DNA of 64,000 nucleotides from Nocardioides sp. JS614. GTDB taxonomy: Bacteria > Actinomycetota > Actinomycetes > Propionibacteriales > Nocardioidaceae. Made by a program: the position numbers and the translations under genes. Location of the stretch: NCBI RefSeq assembly GCF_000015265.1, contig NC_008699.1:2046001-2110000 (forward strand), written 5' to 3'. The notes beneath the pieces are model-generated. The model made no database searches. It was not told where the DNA came from and was given only the letters and a program-made list of their open reading frames with translations. Positions 8,420-16,937 of this stretch are shown piece after piece. How positions within the stretch are numbered: the first letter of the stretch is position 1; each line of letters starts with the position of its first letter.

Positions 8420-8455
8420 GCCCACCAGGGCAGAGTCCGGACCCCCTCGCTGCGG
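8399..8455 (+). promoter_or_regulatory. leuA attenuator: alternative hairpins
   Basis: CCGCAGCGAG at 8404-8413, inside the leader peptide, can pair locally with CGCTG just upstream (8399-8403), or over a long range with a perfect 10-base complement CTCGCTGCGG at 8446-8455, directly before leuA. A ribosome stalled on the three leucine codons at 8390-8398 would change which helix forms. No U-tract is present, so control may act on translation initiation or through Rho rather than an intrinsic terminator. Confidence 0.6.
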
Positions 8456-8500
8456 AGTGACTGCGTGCGCCGGCCCCGCACCGACCCGAGCGAGGACATC

Positions 8501-10207
8501 ATGACCATTCCCCAGCAGCAGCCCAGCGGTATGCCGTTCCGGCGCTACCGCCCGTTCCCCCCGATCGACCTGCCCGACCGCAGCTGGCCGCAGCGCACGA
8601 TCACCCAGGCACCCCGGTGGCTCTCCACCGACCTGCGCGACGGCAACCAGGCACTGATCGACCCGATGTCACCCGCCCGCAAGCTGAAGATGTTCGACCT
8701 GCTCGTGCGGATGGGCTACAAGGAGATCGAGGTCGGCTTCCCGTCGGCCAGCGAGACCGACTTCAGCTTCGTGCGCCAGCTCATCGAGAGCGACCACATC
8801 CCCGACGACGTCACGATCTCGGTGCTGACCCAGGCCCGCGAGGACCTGATCGAGCGCAGCGTGCAGTCGCTGATCGGCGTACCCCGCGCGAACATCCACC
8901 TCTACAACGCGCTCGCGCCGCTGTTCCGCCGTGTGGTGTTCCGGGCCAGCAAGGACGAGGTCAAGGACATCGCCGTGCGCGGCACCCAGCTGGTGATGAA
9001 GCACGTCGAGAACAACCTCGACACGACCGTCATCGGCTACGAGTACAGCCCGGAGATCTTCACCAGCACCGAGCTGCCGTTCTCGGTGGAGGTCTGCGAG
9101 GCGGTCTCGGACGTCTGGCAGCCCGACGACGGCCGCGAGATCATCCTGAACCTGCCGGCGACCGTCGAGGTCGCGACCCCGAACGTGTACGCCGACCAGA
9201 TCGAGTGGTTCTCCCGCCAGCTGACCCGGCGCGCGAACACGGTGATCTCGCTGCACCCGCACAACGACCGCGGCACCGCGGTCGCGGCGACCGAGCTGGC
9301 CGTGATGGCCGGCGCGGACCGGGTCGAGGGCTGCCTGTTCGGGCACGGCGAGCGCACCGGCAACGTCGACCTGGTCACGCTGGGGCTGAACCTGTTCAGC
9401 CAGGGCGTCGACCCGCAGGTCGACTTCTCCGACATCGACGAGATCCGGCGCACGGTCGAGTACTGCACCCAGCTGCCCGTCCACCCGCGACACCCGTACG
9501 CCGGCGACCTGGTCTACACGGCGTTCTCCGGCTCCCACCAGGACGCGATCAAGAAGGGCCTGGAGGACCTGGACCGGCAGGCCGCCGAGCAGGGCGTGCC
9601 GGTGGGGGAGCTGCCCTGGGAGGCGCCGTACCTGCCGATCGACCCGAAGGACGTCGGCCGCACCTACGAGGCCGTGATCCGGGTGAACAGCCAGTCCGGC
9701 AAGGGCGGCGTGGCCTACATCCTGAAGGCCGAGCACAAGCTCGACCTGCCCCGCCGCGCGCAGATCGAGTTCAGCCGGGTGGTCCAGGAGCGCACCGACG
9801 CCGAGGGCGGCGAGATGTCGCCCGACGAGATCTGGTCGGTGTTCTCAGCCGAGTACCTCGACCGTCGGACGCCCCTCGAGCTCAACTCCGTGCACACCTC
9901 GTCGGCGGCGGGGGAGAAGGACGCGCTCGACGTGAACGTCTACGTCCACGGCGAGCTGATGTCGCTGCACGGGGTCGGCAACGGCCCGATCGCGGCCTTC
10001 GTCAGCGCGATCAACGAGCTCCCGAACGACTGGGACGTCCGGGTCCTCGACTACGCCGAGCACGCACTCTCCGCCGGCGGCGACGCGCTCGCGGCGGCGT
10101 ACGTCGAGTGCCTGGTCCGCGACCAGGTCTACTGGGGCGTCGGCGTCGACGCCAACATCGTCACCGCGTCGCTGAAGGCCGTGATCAGCGCCGTCAACAG
10201 GGCTTGA
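8501..10207 (+). CDS. leuA: 2-isopropylmalate synthase
   Basis: LeuA condenses acetyl-CoA with 2-ketoisovalerate, the first committed step of leucine synthesis. The product is 568 residues, the normal size of the longer actinobacterial type. The catalytic DRE-TIM barrel is seen in STDLRDGNQAL and, later, in SLHPHNDRGTAVAATELA with GCLFGHGERTGNVDL. The C-terminal third is the leucine-binding allosteric domain. An upstream in-frame GTG at 8465 exists, but the ATG at 8501 is preferred: it follows GCGAGGA, and the extra 12 residues overlap the attenuator. Regulation by leucine at both RNA and protein level is likely. Confidence 0.96.
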   Translation: MTIPQQQPSGMPFRRYRPFPPIDLPDRSWPQRTITQAPRWLSTDLRDGNQALIDPMSPARKLKMFDLLVRMGYKEIEVGFPSASETDFSFVRQLIESDHIPDDVTISVLTQAREDLIERSVQSLIGVPRANIHLYNALAPLFRRVVFRASKDEVKDIAVRGTQLVMKHVENNLDTTVIGYEYSPEIFTSTELPFSVEVCEAVSDVWQPDDGREIILNLPATVEVATPNVYADQIEWFSRQLTRRANTVISLHPHNDRGTAVAATELAVMAGADRVEGCLFGHGERTGNVDLVTLGLNLFSQGVDPQVDFSDIDEIRRTVEYCTQLPVHPRHPYAGDLVYTAFSGSHQDAIKKGLEDLDRQAAEQGVPVGELPWEAPYLPIDPKDVGRTYEAVIRVNSQSGKGGVAYILKAEHKLDLPRRAQIEFSRVVQERTDAEGGEMSPDEIWSVFSAEYLDRRTPLELNSVHTSSAAGEKDALDVNVYVHGELMSLHGVGNGPIAAFVSAINELPNDWDVRVLDYAEHALSAGGDALAAAYVECLVRDQVYWGVGVDANIVTASLKAVISAVNRA

Positions 10208-10216
10208 CGGGCGGGC

Positions 10217-12997
10217 CTAACGGGCCAGGGGCAGTCGGACGGTGAAGGTGGTGCCCTGCAGGTGGGCGGAGTCGACGTCGATCCGCCCACCGTGGGCAGC
10301 GACCGTGGCGGCCACGATCGACAGCCCCAGGCCGGTGCCCTGGATCGCATGCGCCTGCGCGGTGGAGGAGCGGAAGAAGCGCTGGAACAGCCCGTTCTGC
10401 TCCTCCACGGGGATCCCGAGCCCGGTGTCGCTGATCGACAGCCAGGCCTCGTCGTCCTGCCGGCCGACCCGGCACTCGATGCGACCGCCGTCCTCGGTGA
10501 ACTTGACCGCGTTGCCCAGCAGGTTGATCAGCGCCCGCTCGAGCTGGACCCGGTCGCCGAGCACCAGGACCGGCGCCGGCTCCGCGAGCATCGACAGCTC
10601 GAGGTCGCGGCCGGTGAGCTGGGGGCGGATCGCCTCCTCGGCGGGCGGCAGCAGCGTGGCCAGGTCGAGGGTGTCGTGCTGCCAGGCGGTGGCGCCCGAG
10701 TCCAGCCCGCTGAGCGTGAGCAGGTCGTCGCAGAGCAGGATCAGCCGCTGGCCGTTGCGGGCGATGCTCTCCAGCATCGGGCGCTGCTCCGGGGCCGGGT
10801 CGACGACGGTGCCGTCCTCGAGCAGCTCGGTGTAGCCCACGATGCTGGCCACGGGGGTGCGCAGCTCGTGGCTCACGGTCGAGACGAACTCGCTCTTCGC
10901 CACGTCGAGCTGGCGCAGCCGCTCGACCGCCAGCCGCTCCTTCTCGAGTGCGGCGACGAGCATCTCCTGGCTGGCGCGTGCCTCGGTGACGTCGCGGCCG
11001 GCACACAGGTAGCCGACTCGTGCGGCGAAGGTGTCGGCGGCGACGCTGAGCGACATCGAGACCGTGTGGCGGCGGCCGTCGGCGCCGATCCACGTCCAGT
11101 CCCGGGTTCCGGTGTCCGCGCCGCTGTCGATGCCCGCGACCAGGCGGGCGAAAGCCTCCTCGCCGGTGGCCCCGGACAGGCGCTCGGCGAGCTGCTCGGG
11201 ATCGAAGAGATCCACGAACGGCGTGCCGACCGTGTCCTGGCCGTCATAGCCGAGCAGGTTCACGGCGCCCGGGTTGAAGACCGTGATCCGGCCCTGGGTG
11301 TCGATCCCGATGAGGGCCGTGGTGATGGCGGCCTCGAGGAGGTGTCGGTTCAGGCCCGCGGTCATCCGCTCCATGGTGAGGTCGGTGCCGGTGAGCACGA
11401 TGTGGGTCGGCCGGTCGCGGTCGTCGTGGACGTACCCGGTGTTCCACTGGATCCGCCGGCGCTGGCCCGAGCGGGTCACCACGTCGGTCTCCCGGCCGAC
11501 CTGGCCCTCGGGGGTGTCCGGGAGGCCGGCCGGGTAGCCGTCGGAGCCGGGCGGGGCGAACGGGAGGTCCCAGACCGCCACCCCGACCAGCTCGTCCTCG
11601 TCGAAGCCGGTGAGCGTGGTCGTCGCGCCGTTGACGCGGACGACGACCCCCATCAGGTCCGTCACGAGGATCATCGCCGCGGTGGTGTCGAGGGTCGCGC
11701 TGGTCAGCTTCTCGGCGGCCTCCAGCCGGCGGCGCGCATCGTACTCCGCCGTGACGTCTTGCAGCTGCGCCGAGAAGGTCGGCTCCGGGTCGTTGGTCAG
11801 CAGCGAGACCGCGACGTTGACCCGGGACCCGCGGCGGTCCCTCAGCCCGGTCTGCGCGCGCCACCCGTCGAGGTCGCCCGCGAGCATCTGCGCGGCGATC
11901 AGCTCCAGCGGCTCGGTGGTGTCGAGCAGCTCGGCCAGGTCGCGGCCCACGGGCGAGCCGGTGCGGCCGACGATCCGCGCCGCCGCCTCGTTGACGTCGA
12001 CGATCTCGAGCGGGGTGTCGCCGCTGCGCATCAGGACCATGCCGATCAGGGACTCGGTGAAGTTGCGGCGGAAGAGCCGCTCGCTGGACGTCAGCCGGTC
12101 GAGCAGCCGCCGACGCTGACCGACCGCGATCGCGAGGGGCAGGCACAGCAGTGCTGTGCACATCAGGTAGAGCTGGGAGAGCGACCCCATGGACCGGGCG
12201 TCGAGCTCTCCGGTGCGGTAGTGATCGCCGAACGGTCCGTAGCCCTGCGCGGTCAGGAAGGTGACCAGGACCGCGAAGCCCACCAGCTCCCAGGCCGCGA
12301 GACGCAGGTCGAAGCGCAACGCCGCCCAGACGATCAAGGGGAGTGGCAGGAAGGACAGCGACAGCGACTGGTGGGGGGAGAACACGACGAGCGTCATCGT
12401 CGCGAGCGCGACCACCTGGAGCGGGGCCTCCCAGCGACGCGTGCTCCGCGCTGCGGGCCGCGCCATGGCGACCGGCACGATCACGAGTGTGGCCGCAGCG
12501 TGTGAGGCGCCGAGCGAGAGCCAGATCCGTCCGAACGAGCCGCCTTCGAGGAGATGGACGCCCGTGGCCCCGATCGTCGCCATCGTGAGGCCGCCGAGAA
12601 AGGCGGCGGTGACGAGTCGGATGAAGTCTTCGGGCGAGTCGAGGCTCGGCAGTCGGTCCCGTCCGTACAGCAGCACAGCACTGGCCACGACCGCGTCCGA
12701 GGTGTTGGCCACGCCGAACGCGGCCGAGACGTCCAGAGGCCGGCCCGCCGAGAGGTTCGCGATCCCGCTCACGACGCAGATCCCCAGCGCGAGCAGCCAC
12801 CAGCGCCGGCGCGGGCTCGAAGCCACGAGCACCGCCGCGATGCCCGCCGCCGGCCACCAGGTCGCGACGGGATCGTCCTGGGGCGCGAACGCGACCGCGC
12901 CGACGCCTGCGACGTAGACCCCTGCCAGCAGGCCGATGGTCGCGGGCCAGCCGAGCTGCCCGCGACCAGACCAAGACATGGGTGCAGTCTCGTCCAC
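10217..12997 (-). CDS. MASE1-PAS-PAS-PAS sensor histidine kinase
   Basis: A 926-residue membrane kinase. Residues ~15-300 hold about eight hydrophobic segments of the MASE1 type. Three PAS folds follow at about 305-425, 430-545 and 550-680, then a HisKA helix with the phospho-acceptor in SHELRTPVASIVGY (His ~710). A GHKL ATPase comes next (NLLGNAVKFTEDGGR; SDTGLGIP; GTGLGLSI). No response regulator is adjacent, so it is an orphan. GTG at 12997 gives the longest frame; the ATG 18 bases further in is an equally possible start, since neither has a strong ribosome-binding site. It converges on leuA with a 9-bp gap. Confidence 0.88.
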   Translation of the reverse strand: MDETAPMSWSGRGQLGWPATIGLLAGVYVAGVGAVAFAPQDDPVATWWPAAGIAAVLVASSPRRRWWLLALGICVVSGIANLSAGRPLDVSAAFGVANTSDAVVASAVLLYGRDRLPSLDSPEDFIRLVTAAFLGGLTMATIGATGVHLLEGGSFGRIWLSLGASHAAATLVIVPVAMARPAARSTRRWEAPLQVVALATMTLVVFSPHQSLSLSFLPLPLIVWAALRFDLRLAAWELVGFAVLVTFLTAQGYGPFGDHYRTGELDARSMGSLSQLYLMCTALLCLPLAIAVGQRRRLLDRLTSSERLFRRNFTESLIGMVLMRSGDTPLEIVDVNEAAARIVGRTGSPVGRDLAELLDTTEPLELIAAQMLAGDLDGWRAQTGLRDRRGSRVNVAVSLLTNDPEPTFSAQLQDVTAEYDARRRLEAAEKLTSATLDTTAAMILVTDLMGVVVRVNGATTTLTGFDEDELVGVAVWDLPFAPPGSDGYPAGLPDTPEGQVGRETDVVTRSGQRRRIQWNTGYVHDDRDRPTHIVLTGTDLTMERMTAGLNRHLLEAAITTALIGIDTQGRITVFNPGAVNLLGYDGQDTVGTPFVDLFDPEQLAERLSGATGEEAFARLVAGIDSGADTGTRDWTWIGADGRRHTVSMSLSVAADTFAARVGYLCAGRDVTEARASQEMLVAALEKERLAVERLRQLDVAKSEFVSTVSHELRTPVASIVGYTELLEDGTVVDPAPEQRPMLESIARNGQRLILLCDDLLTLSGLDSGATAWQHDTLDLATLLPPAEEAIRPQLTGRDLELSMLAEPAPVLVLGDRVQLERALINLLGNAVKFTEDGGRIECRVGRQDDEAWLSISDTGLGIPVEEQNGLFQRFFRSSTAQAHAIQGTGLGLSIVAATVAAHGGRIDVDSAHLQGTTFTVRLPLAR

Positions 12998-13070
12998 CCG
13001 CGCCCGGAGCGCACGCTCCCACGCGCGGGGATCGGGGATCTGCCTGCCGCCGGTGGCCTATGTTGGGCCC

Positions 13071-13928
13071 ATGCTGGTGTCGGAGCGGATCGGGCAGTTC
13101 TTCGTGGAGACGGAGGCCGGCCGTGATCGCCTCGAGTACACCGAGTACGGCTCCGGTGACGCGTGGGTGCTCCTGCTGCCCGGGGAGCTGATGCCGCGCC
13201 GGATGCAGCAGCCCCTGGCCCGGGTGCTCGCTGCGGAGGGGCTGCACGTGGTCACCCTCGACCCCCTCGGCCACGGCCGGTCCGACCGGCCGGCGGACCC
13301 GCACGCCTACTCGGTGACGGCGTTCGCCGAGCAGGCCGTCGCGCTCCTCGACCACCTGGGCGTCGCCCAGGCGGTGGTCGGCGGCACCGGGCTCGGCGCC
13401 AACGTCGCGCTCGAGGCCGCGGCGATCGCGTCCGGTCGGGTGCGCGGCCTGATCATCGACGCCCCGCTGCTCGACAACGGCGTGGAGGCCGGGATCCTCG
13501 CCTTCGGCCCGCTCCTGCTCGCCGCTCGCTTCCTGCCGCTCTCCGTCTGGGCCGTGCGCAGGCTGACCCGTCCGGTGCCGCGGGGGATCGTGCCGTTCTG
13601 GGCCGGCATCGCGCTCGACGCCTGCGACCAGCGGCCCGGGGCGATGGCGGCGCTGCTGCATGGGTTGTTCTTCGGCCGCGCGGCGCCCTCGGCCCGGGAA
13701 CGCCGCGCGATCCCGGTGCCCGCGCTGGTCGTCGGCCACCCGGGCGACCCGATGCACCCGCTCGCCGACGCCAGGATGCTCGCCGAGGAGCTCCCGCGCG
13801 GGACCTTCGTGCGGGCACACTCGCTGCTCGAGTGGCGACTCACCCCCGAGCGTCTCGACCGGGCCGCGATCGGCCTGGCCACCGGGTGCTGGAAGACGCC
13901 GCGCCGCCACCGCCGCTCCGGCGCCTGA
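13071..13928 (+). CDS. Alpha/beta-hydrolase-fold protein, nucleophile serine apparently missing
   Basis: A 285-residue alpha/beta hydrolase. The strand and oxyanion region VLLLPGELMPRRM, TLDPLGHGRSDRP and the C-terminal half match the family. At the nucleophile elbow, where relatives read G-x-S-x-G, this protein reads GGTGLGANVAL (codons GGC GGC ACC GGG CTC GGC), so a glycine replaces the serine. A possible catalytic Asp (VGHPGDPMHP) and a late His (RAHSLLEW) remain. It may be non-catalytic or a binding protein. The ATG is preceded by TATGTT with a 6-base gap and no Shine-Dalgarno, as in leaderless genes. It is 29 bp upstream of recO. Confidence 0.75.
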   Translation: MLVSERIGQFFVETEAGRDRLEYTEYGSGDAWVLLLPGELMPRRMQQPLARVLAAEGLHVVTLDPLGHGRSDRPADPHAYSVTAFAEQAVALLDHLGVAQAVVGGTGLGANVALEAAAIASGRVRGLIIDAPLLDNGVEAGILAFGPLLLAARFLPLSVWAVRRLTRPVPRGIVPFWAGIALDACDQRPGAMAALLHGLFFGRAAPSARERRAIPVPALVVGHPGDPMHPLADARMLAEELPRGTFVRAHSLLEWRLTPERLDRAAIGLATGCWKTPRRHRRSGA

Positions 13929-13957
13929 AACGCGCACGCACCCGGCACAATGGAGGG

Positions 13958-14692
13958 GTGCTGTACCGCGACGAGGCGATCGTGCTCCGCACCCACAAGC
14001 TGGGTGAGGCTGACCGGATCGTCACCCTCCTCACCCGGCAGCGGGGCCGGGTCCGGGCGGTCGCCAAGGGGGTGCGCCGCACCACGTCGCGATTCGGGTC
14101 GAGGCTCGAGCCGTTCACCCACGTCGACCTGCAGCTGGCCGAGGGCCGCAACCTGGACACGATCACCCAGGCGGAGACGCTGACCCCGTTCTCCAAGGGC
14201 CTGGGCCTCGACTACGACCGCTACACCGCCGGCACGGTGATGCTCGAGACCGCCGATCGTCTGGTGGCCGAGGAGCGGGAGCCGTCGGTTCAGCAGTTCC
14301 TGCTCCTGGTCGGCGGCCTGCGGGCGATGGTCGCGGGGGAGCATGCACCCGGCCAGGTGCTCGACTCCTACCTGCTGCGCTCGCTCGCGGTCGCCGGCTA
14401 CGCCCCGTCCTTCGAGCACTGCGCGCGCTGCGGCACGCTGTCCGCCGAGGGCGCCCACCGCTGGTTCAACCCGTCGATGGGCGGGATGCTCTGCTCGACC
14501 TGCCGGGTCCCGGGGTCCGCGTCGCCGGCCCCGGAGACGGTCGCGCTCCTCGGCGCCCTCCTCGCGGGCGACTGGGCGGTGGTCGACCCCGCTGCGGCCC
14601 GGAACCTCAAGGAGGCCAGCACCCTGGTCGCCGCCTACCTCGCCTGGCACCTCGAGCGAGGCCTGAAGTCGATGGCGTACGTCGAGCGCTGA
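13958..14692 (+). CDS. recO: DNA repair protein RecO
   Basis: RecO loads RecA on SSB-coated DNA in the RecFOR pathway. The 244-residue product begins LYRDEAIVLRTHKLGEADRIVTLLT, the conserved OB-fold opening, followed by RGRVRAVAKGVRRTTSRFGSRLEPF. A zinc-binding motif CARC...CSTC lies at about residues 153-190. The GTG at 13958 is taken as start: it lies six bases after CACAAT and matches the family N-terminus. In many actinobacteria recO is followed directly by uppS; here a histidine kinase gene is inserted between them. Confidence 0.95.
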   Translation: MLYRDEAIVLRTHKLGEADRIVTLLTRQRGRVRAVAKGVRRTTSRFGSRLEPFTHVDLQLAEGRNLDTITQAETLTPFSKGLGLDYDRYTAGTVMLETADRLVAEEREPSVQQFLLLVGGLRAMVAGEHAPGQVLDSYLLRSLAVAGYAPSFEHCARCGTLSAEGAHRWFNPSMGGMLCSTCRVPGSASPAPETVALLGALLAGDWAVVDPAAARNLKEASTLVAAYLAWHLERGLKSMAYVER

Positions 14693-14802
14693 TCCAGCGC
14701 CGCACCGAGTGCTCGCACCGGCCCGAACCCGGCGCCGGGCCCGGGCTCAGGTTCTGGGAGCACCCGCCGATCCTTCCCTGGACGAAGGACGGGAGGTGAG
14801 CG

Positions 14803-16074
14803 ATGCGTGCCTGGGGGCCACGGTGCCGGTGGGTGGTCCGGCACCTGTGCTGGAACGGCGGCGAGCCGGATCCGCGCGTCCTTCAGTCGTCCTTCACGCT
14901 GATCCTGGCGATCGCCCTCGGGTTCCGGATCGCCGCCGAGGGGCCGGTCGCCCCGCTCTCGTGGCCGGTGGCCGGCGTCGTCATCGCGATCGTCGGCAGC
15001 CTGATCGTGCTGACGGCGCCCGCTCCTCGGGTCGACGTCCTGGCCCGGGCGTTGGCGGTCGTCCACATCGCTGCGCTCGGCATGCTCGCCCAGGGCTCCG
15101 AGCTCGGGATCGCCTCCGGGCTGGTCGTGTTCCCGTCGATCTGGCTGGGCCTCGAGCTGGGGCAGCGGGGGGTAGCGCTGGCGACGGGAGCGACCGTGGC
15201 GTTCATCGCCGTGCCGGGACTGGTCTCGCGCGGTGCCGGCGTCGCCCACGTGGAGTGGCTGCTCCTGCTGACGATCCTGGCGGGCTTCAGCGCGTTCGCG
15301 ACCGACGCCGCGCTGATCGCGGCGCGCACCGCGCAGGCCCGCGCCGAGGCTCGTGAAGCGGAGCTCGCCGTCGCCTTGAAGGTCAAGGAGGACTTCGTCG
15401 CCCTGGTCTCGCACGAGCTGCGCACCCCGTTGACCTCGATCGTGGGGTACGTCGCCGTCGCCTTGGAGCGCGACGACCTGGACCCGGTCCTGCGCACGCA
15501 GCTCGACGCGGTCGACCGCAACGGCAAGCGGCTCGAGCGGCTGGTCCAGGACCTGCTCGACGAGGTCCAGCACTCCGGTCGACCGCTGCCGCTGCGCGAG
15601 CAGGACACCGACCTCGCCGTGATCGTCCGCGAGTGCGTCGCCGGTGCGCGCCTGCAGGCCGCCCGGGGCGGCGTCCGGCTGGACGCCGACGTCCCGGACA
15701 GCATCGCGTTCACCGGCGATCCCGAGCGGCTCGCCCAGGTCGTCGACAACCTGGTGTCCAACGCGATCAAGTACACCGAGCCGGGAGGGAGCGCCCGGGT
15801 GCAGGCGATCGTCGTCGCCGACGGCTCCGTGCGGATCTCCGTCCAGGACACCGGCATCGGGATCGACCCCGCGGAACGGGCCCGGCTGTTCAGCCGGTTC
15901 TTCCGCGGCGCGGAGGCCAGCCGCCGGGCGATCCAGGGCATCGGGCTCGGCCTGTCGATCACCAAGTCGATCGTGGAGAGCCACGGCGGGCGGATCGAGG
16001 TCGACAGCGAGCCCGGCCGGGGCAGCGAGTTCCGGGTCGTGCTCCCGTCGTACGCCGCCCAACTCGCCTCCTGA
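14803..16074 (+). CDS. Membrane sensor histidine kinase (paralogue A)
   Basis: A 423-residue kinase. Residues ~30-175 contain about five membrane segments with very little extracellular sequence. A short coiled stretch rich in Ala/Arg/Glu follows, then HisKA with SHELRTPLTSIVGY (His 204) and a GHKL ATPase (NLVSNAIKYTEPGG; DTGIGIDP; GIGLGLSITKSIVESHGG). It is closely related to the kinase at 16938-18545 across the catalytic core, including the matching IQG(I/V)GLGLSITK(S/A)IVESHGGRIEV strings. GGGAGGTGAG precedes the ATG. No response regulator is nearby. The stimulus is unknown. Confidence 0.88.
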   Translation: MRAWGPRCRWVVRHLCWNGGEPDPRVLQSSFTLILAIALGFRIAAEGPVAPLSWPVAGVVIAIVGSLIVLTAPAPRVDVLARALAVVHIAALGMLAQGSELGIASGLVVFPSIWLGLELGQRGVALATGATVAFIAVPGLVSRGAGVAHVEWLLLLTILAGFSAFATDAALIAARTAQARAEAREAELAVALKVKEDFVALVSHELRTPLTSIVGYVAVALERDDLDPVLRTQLDAVDRNGKRLERLVQDLLDEVQHSGRPLPLREQDTDLAVIVRECVAGARLQAARGGVRLDADVPDSIAFTGDPERLAQVVDNLVSNAIKYTEPGGSARVQAIVVADGSVRISVQDTGIGIDPAERARLFSRFFRGAEASRRAIQGIGLGLSITKSIVESHGGRIEVDSEPGRGSEFRVVLPSYAAQLAS

Positions 16075-16101
16075 GGACCGTCCCCCGACTAGGCTCGCGC
16101 C

Positions 16102-16929
16102 GTGAGACGTGCCGTGCGCCAGCCCACGCCGCACCCGACGGGGGCGCGCCCCCCGGCGATCCCACGAGAGCTCGTGCCCCGGCACGTCGCCATCGTCATG
16201 GACGGCAACGGCCGCTGGGCCAAGGAGCGCGGGCTGCCGCGGACCAAGGGCCACGAGCGTGGCGAGCACTCACTGTTCGACGTCGTCGAGGGCGCCATCG
16301 AGATCGGGGTCAAGGCGATCTCGGCGTACGCGTTCTCCACCGAGAACTGGTCGCGCTCGCCCGACGAGGTGCGCTTCCTCATGGGCTTCAACCGTGACGT
16401 GATCCGCCGCCGTCGGGACGAGATGCACGAGCTCGGTGTCCGGGTGCGGTGGGCCGGGCGTGCGCCGCGGCTGTGGAAGTCGGTGATCCGGGAGCTGCAG
16501 GTCGCCGAGGAGCTCACCCGCCGCAACGACGTGCTCACCTTGACGATGTGCGTCAACTACGGCGGGCGCGCCGAGCTCGCCGACACCGCACGCAGCATCG
16601 CCCGCGAGGTCGCCGCCGGACGGCTGGACCCCGAGAAGGTCGACGAGAAGGTCTTCGCGCGGCACCTCTACGTCCCCGAGCTCGCCGACGCGGACCTGGT
16701 CTGGCGGACCTCGGGTGAGCAGCGGCTGTCCAACTTCATGCTGTGGCAGGCGGCGTACTCCGAGCTGGTCTTCACCGACGTGCTGTGGCCCGACGTCGAC
16801 CGGCGCCACCTCTGGCACGCGATCGAGCTCTACGCGAGCCGGGACCGCCGGTACGGCGGCGCCGCCCCGAACCCCGTGCCGGGACCGAGCCAGGGCCCCG
16901 TCGCCGCCCCGGCGCCGGGCGAGGACTGA
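16102..16929 (+). CDS. uppS: Polyprenyl diphosphate synthase (cis-isoprenyl transferase)
   Basis: This enzyme elongates an allylic diphosphate with isopentenyl diphosphate to make the C50-C55 carrier lipid for peptidoglycan and arabinogalactan-type glycans. The 275-residue product has HVAIVMDGNGRWAKERG (catalytic Asp), the central SAYAFSTENWSR, and the C-terminal LVWRTSGEQRLSNFMLWQ that binds IPP. The actinobacterial type carries a short basic N-terminal extension and a Pro/Gly-rich tail, as here. The GTG lies six bases after TAGGCT with no Shine-Dalgarno, so the mRNA is probably leaderless. It is flanked by two paralogous kinases. Confidence 0.95.
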   Translation: MRRAVRQPTPHPTGARPPAIPRELVPRHVAIVMDGNGRWAKERGLPRTKGHERGEHSLFDVVEGAIEIGVKAISAYAFSTENWSRSPDEVRFLMGFNRDVIRRRRDEMHELGVRVRWAGRAPRLWKSVIRELQVAEELTRRNDVLTLTMCVNYGGRAELADTARSIAREVAAGRLDPEKVDEKVFARHLYVPELADADLVWRTSGEQRLSNFMLWQAAYSELVFTDVLWPDVDRRHLWHAIELYASRDRRYGGAAPNPVPGPSQGPVAAPAPGED

Positions 16930-16937
16930 GCCGCGCC

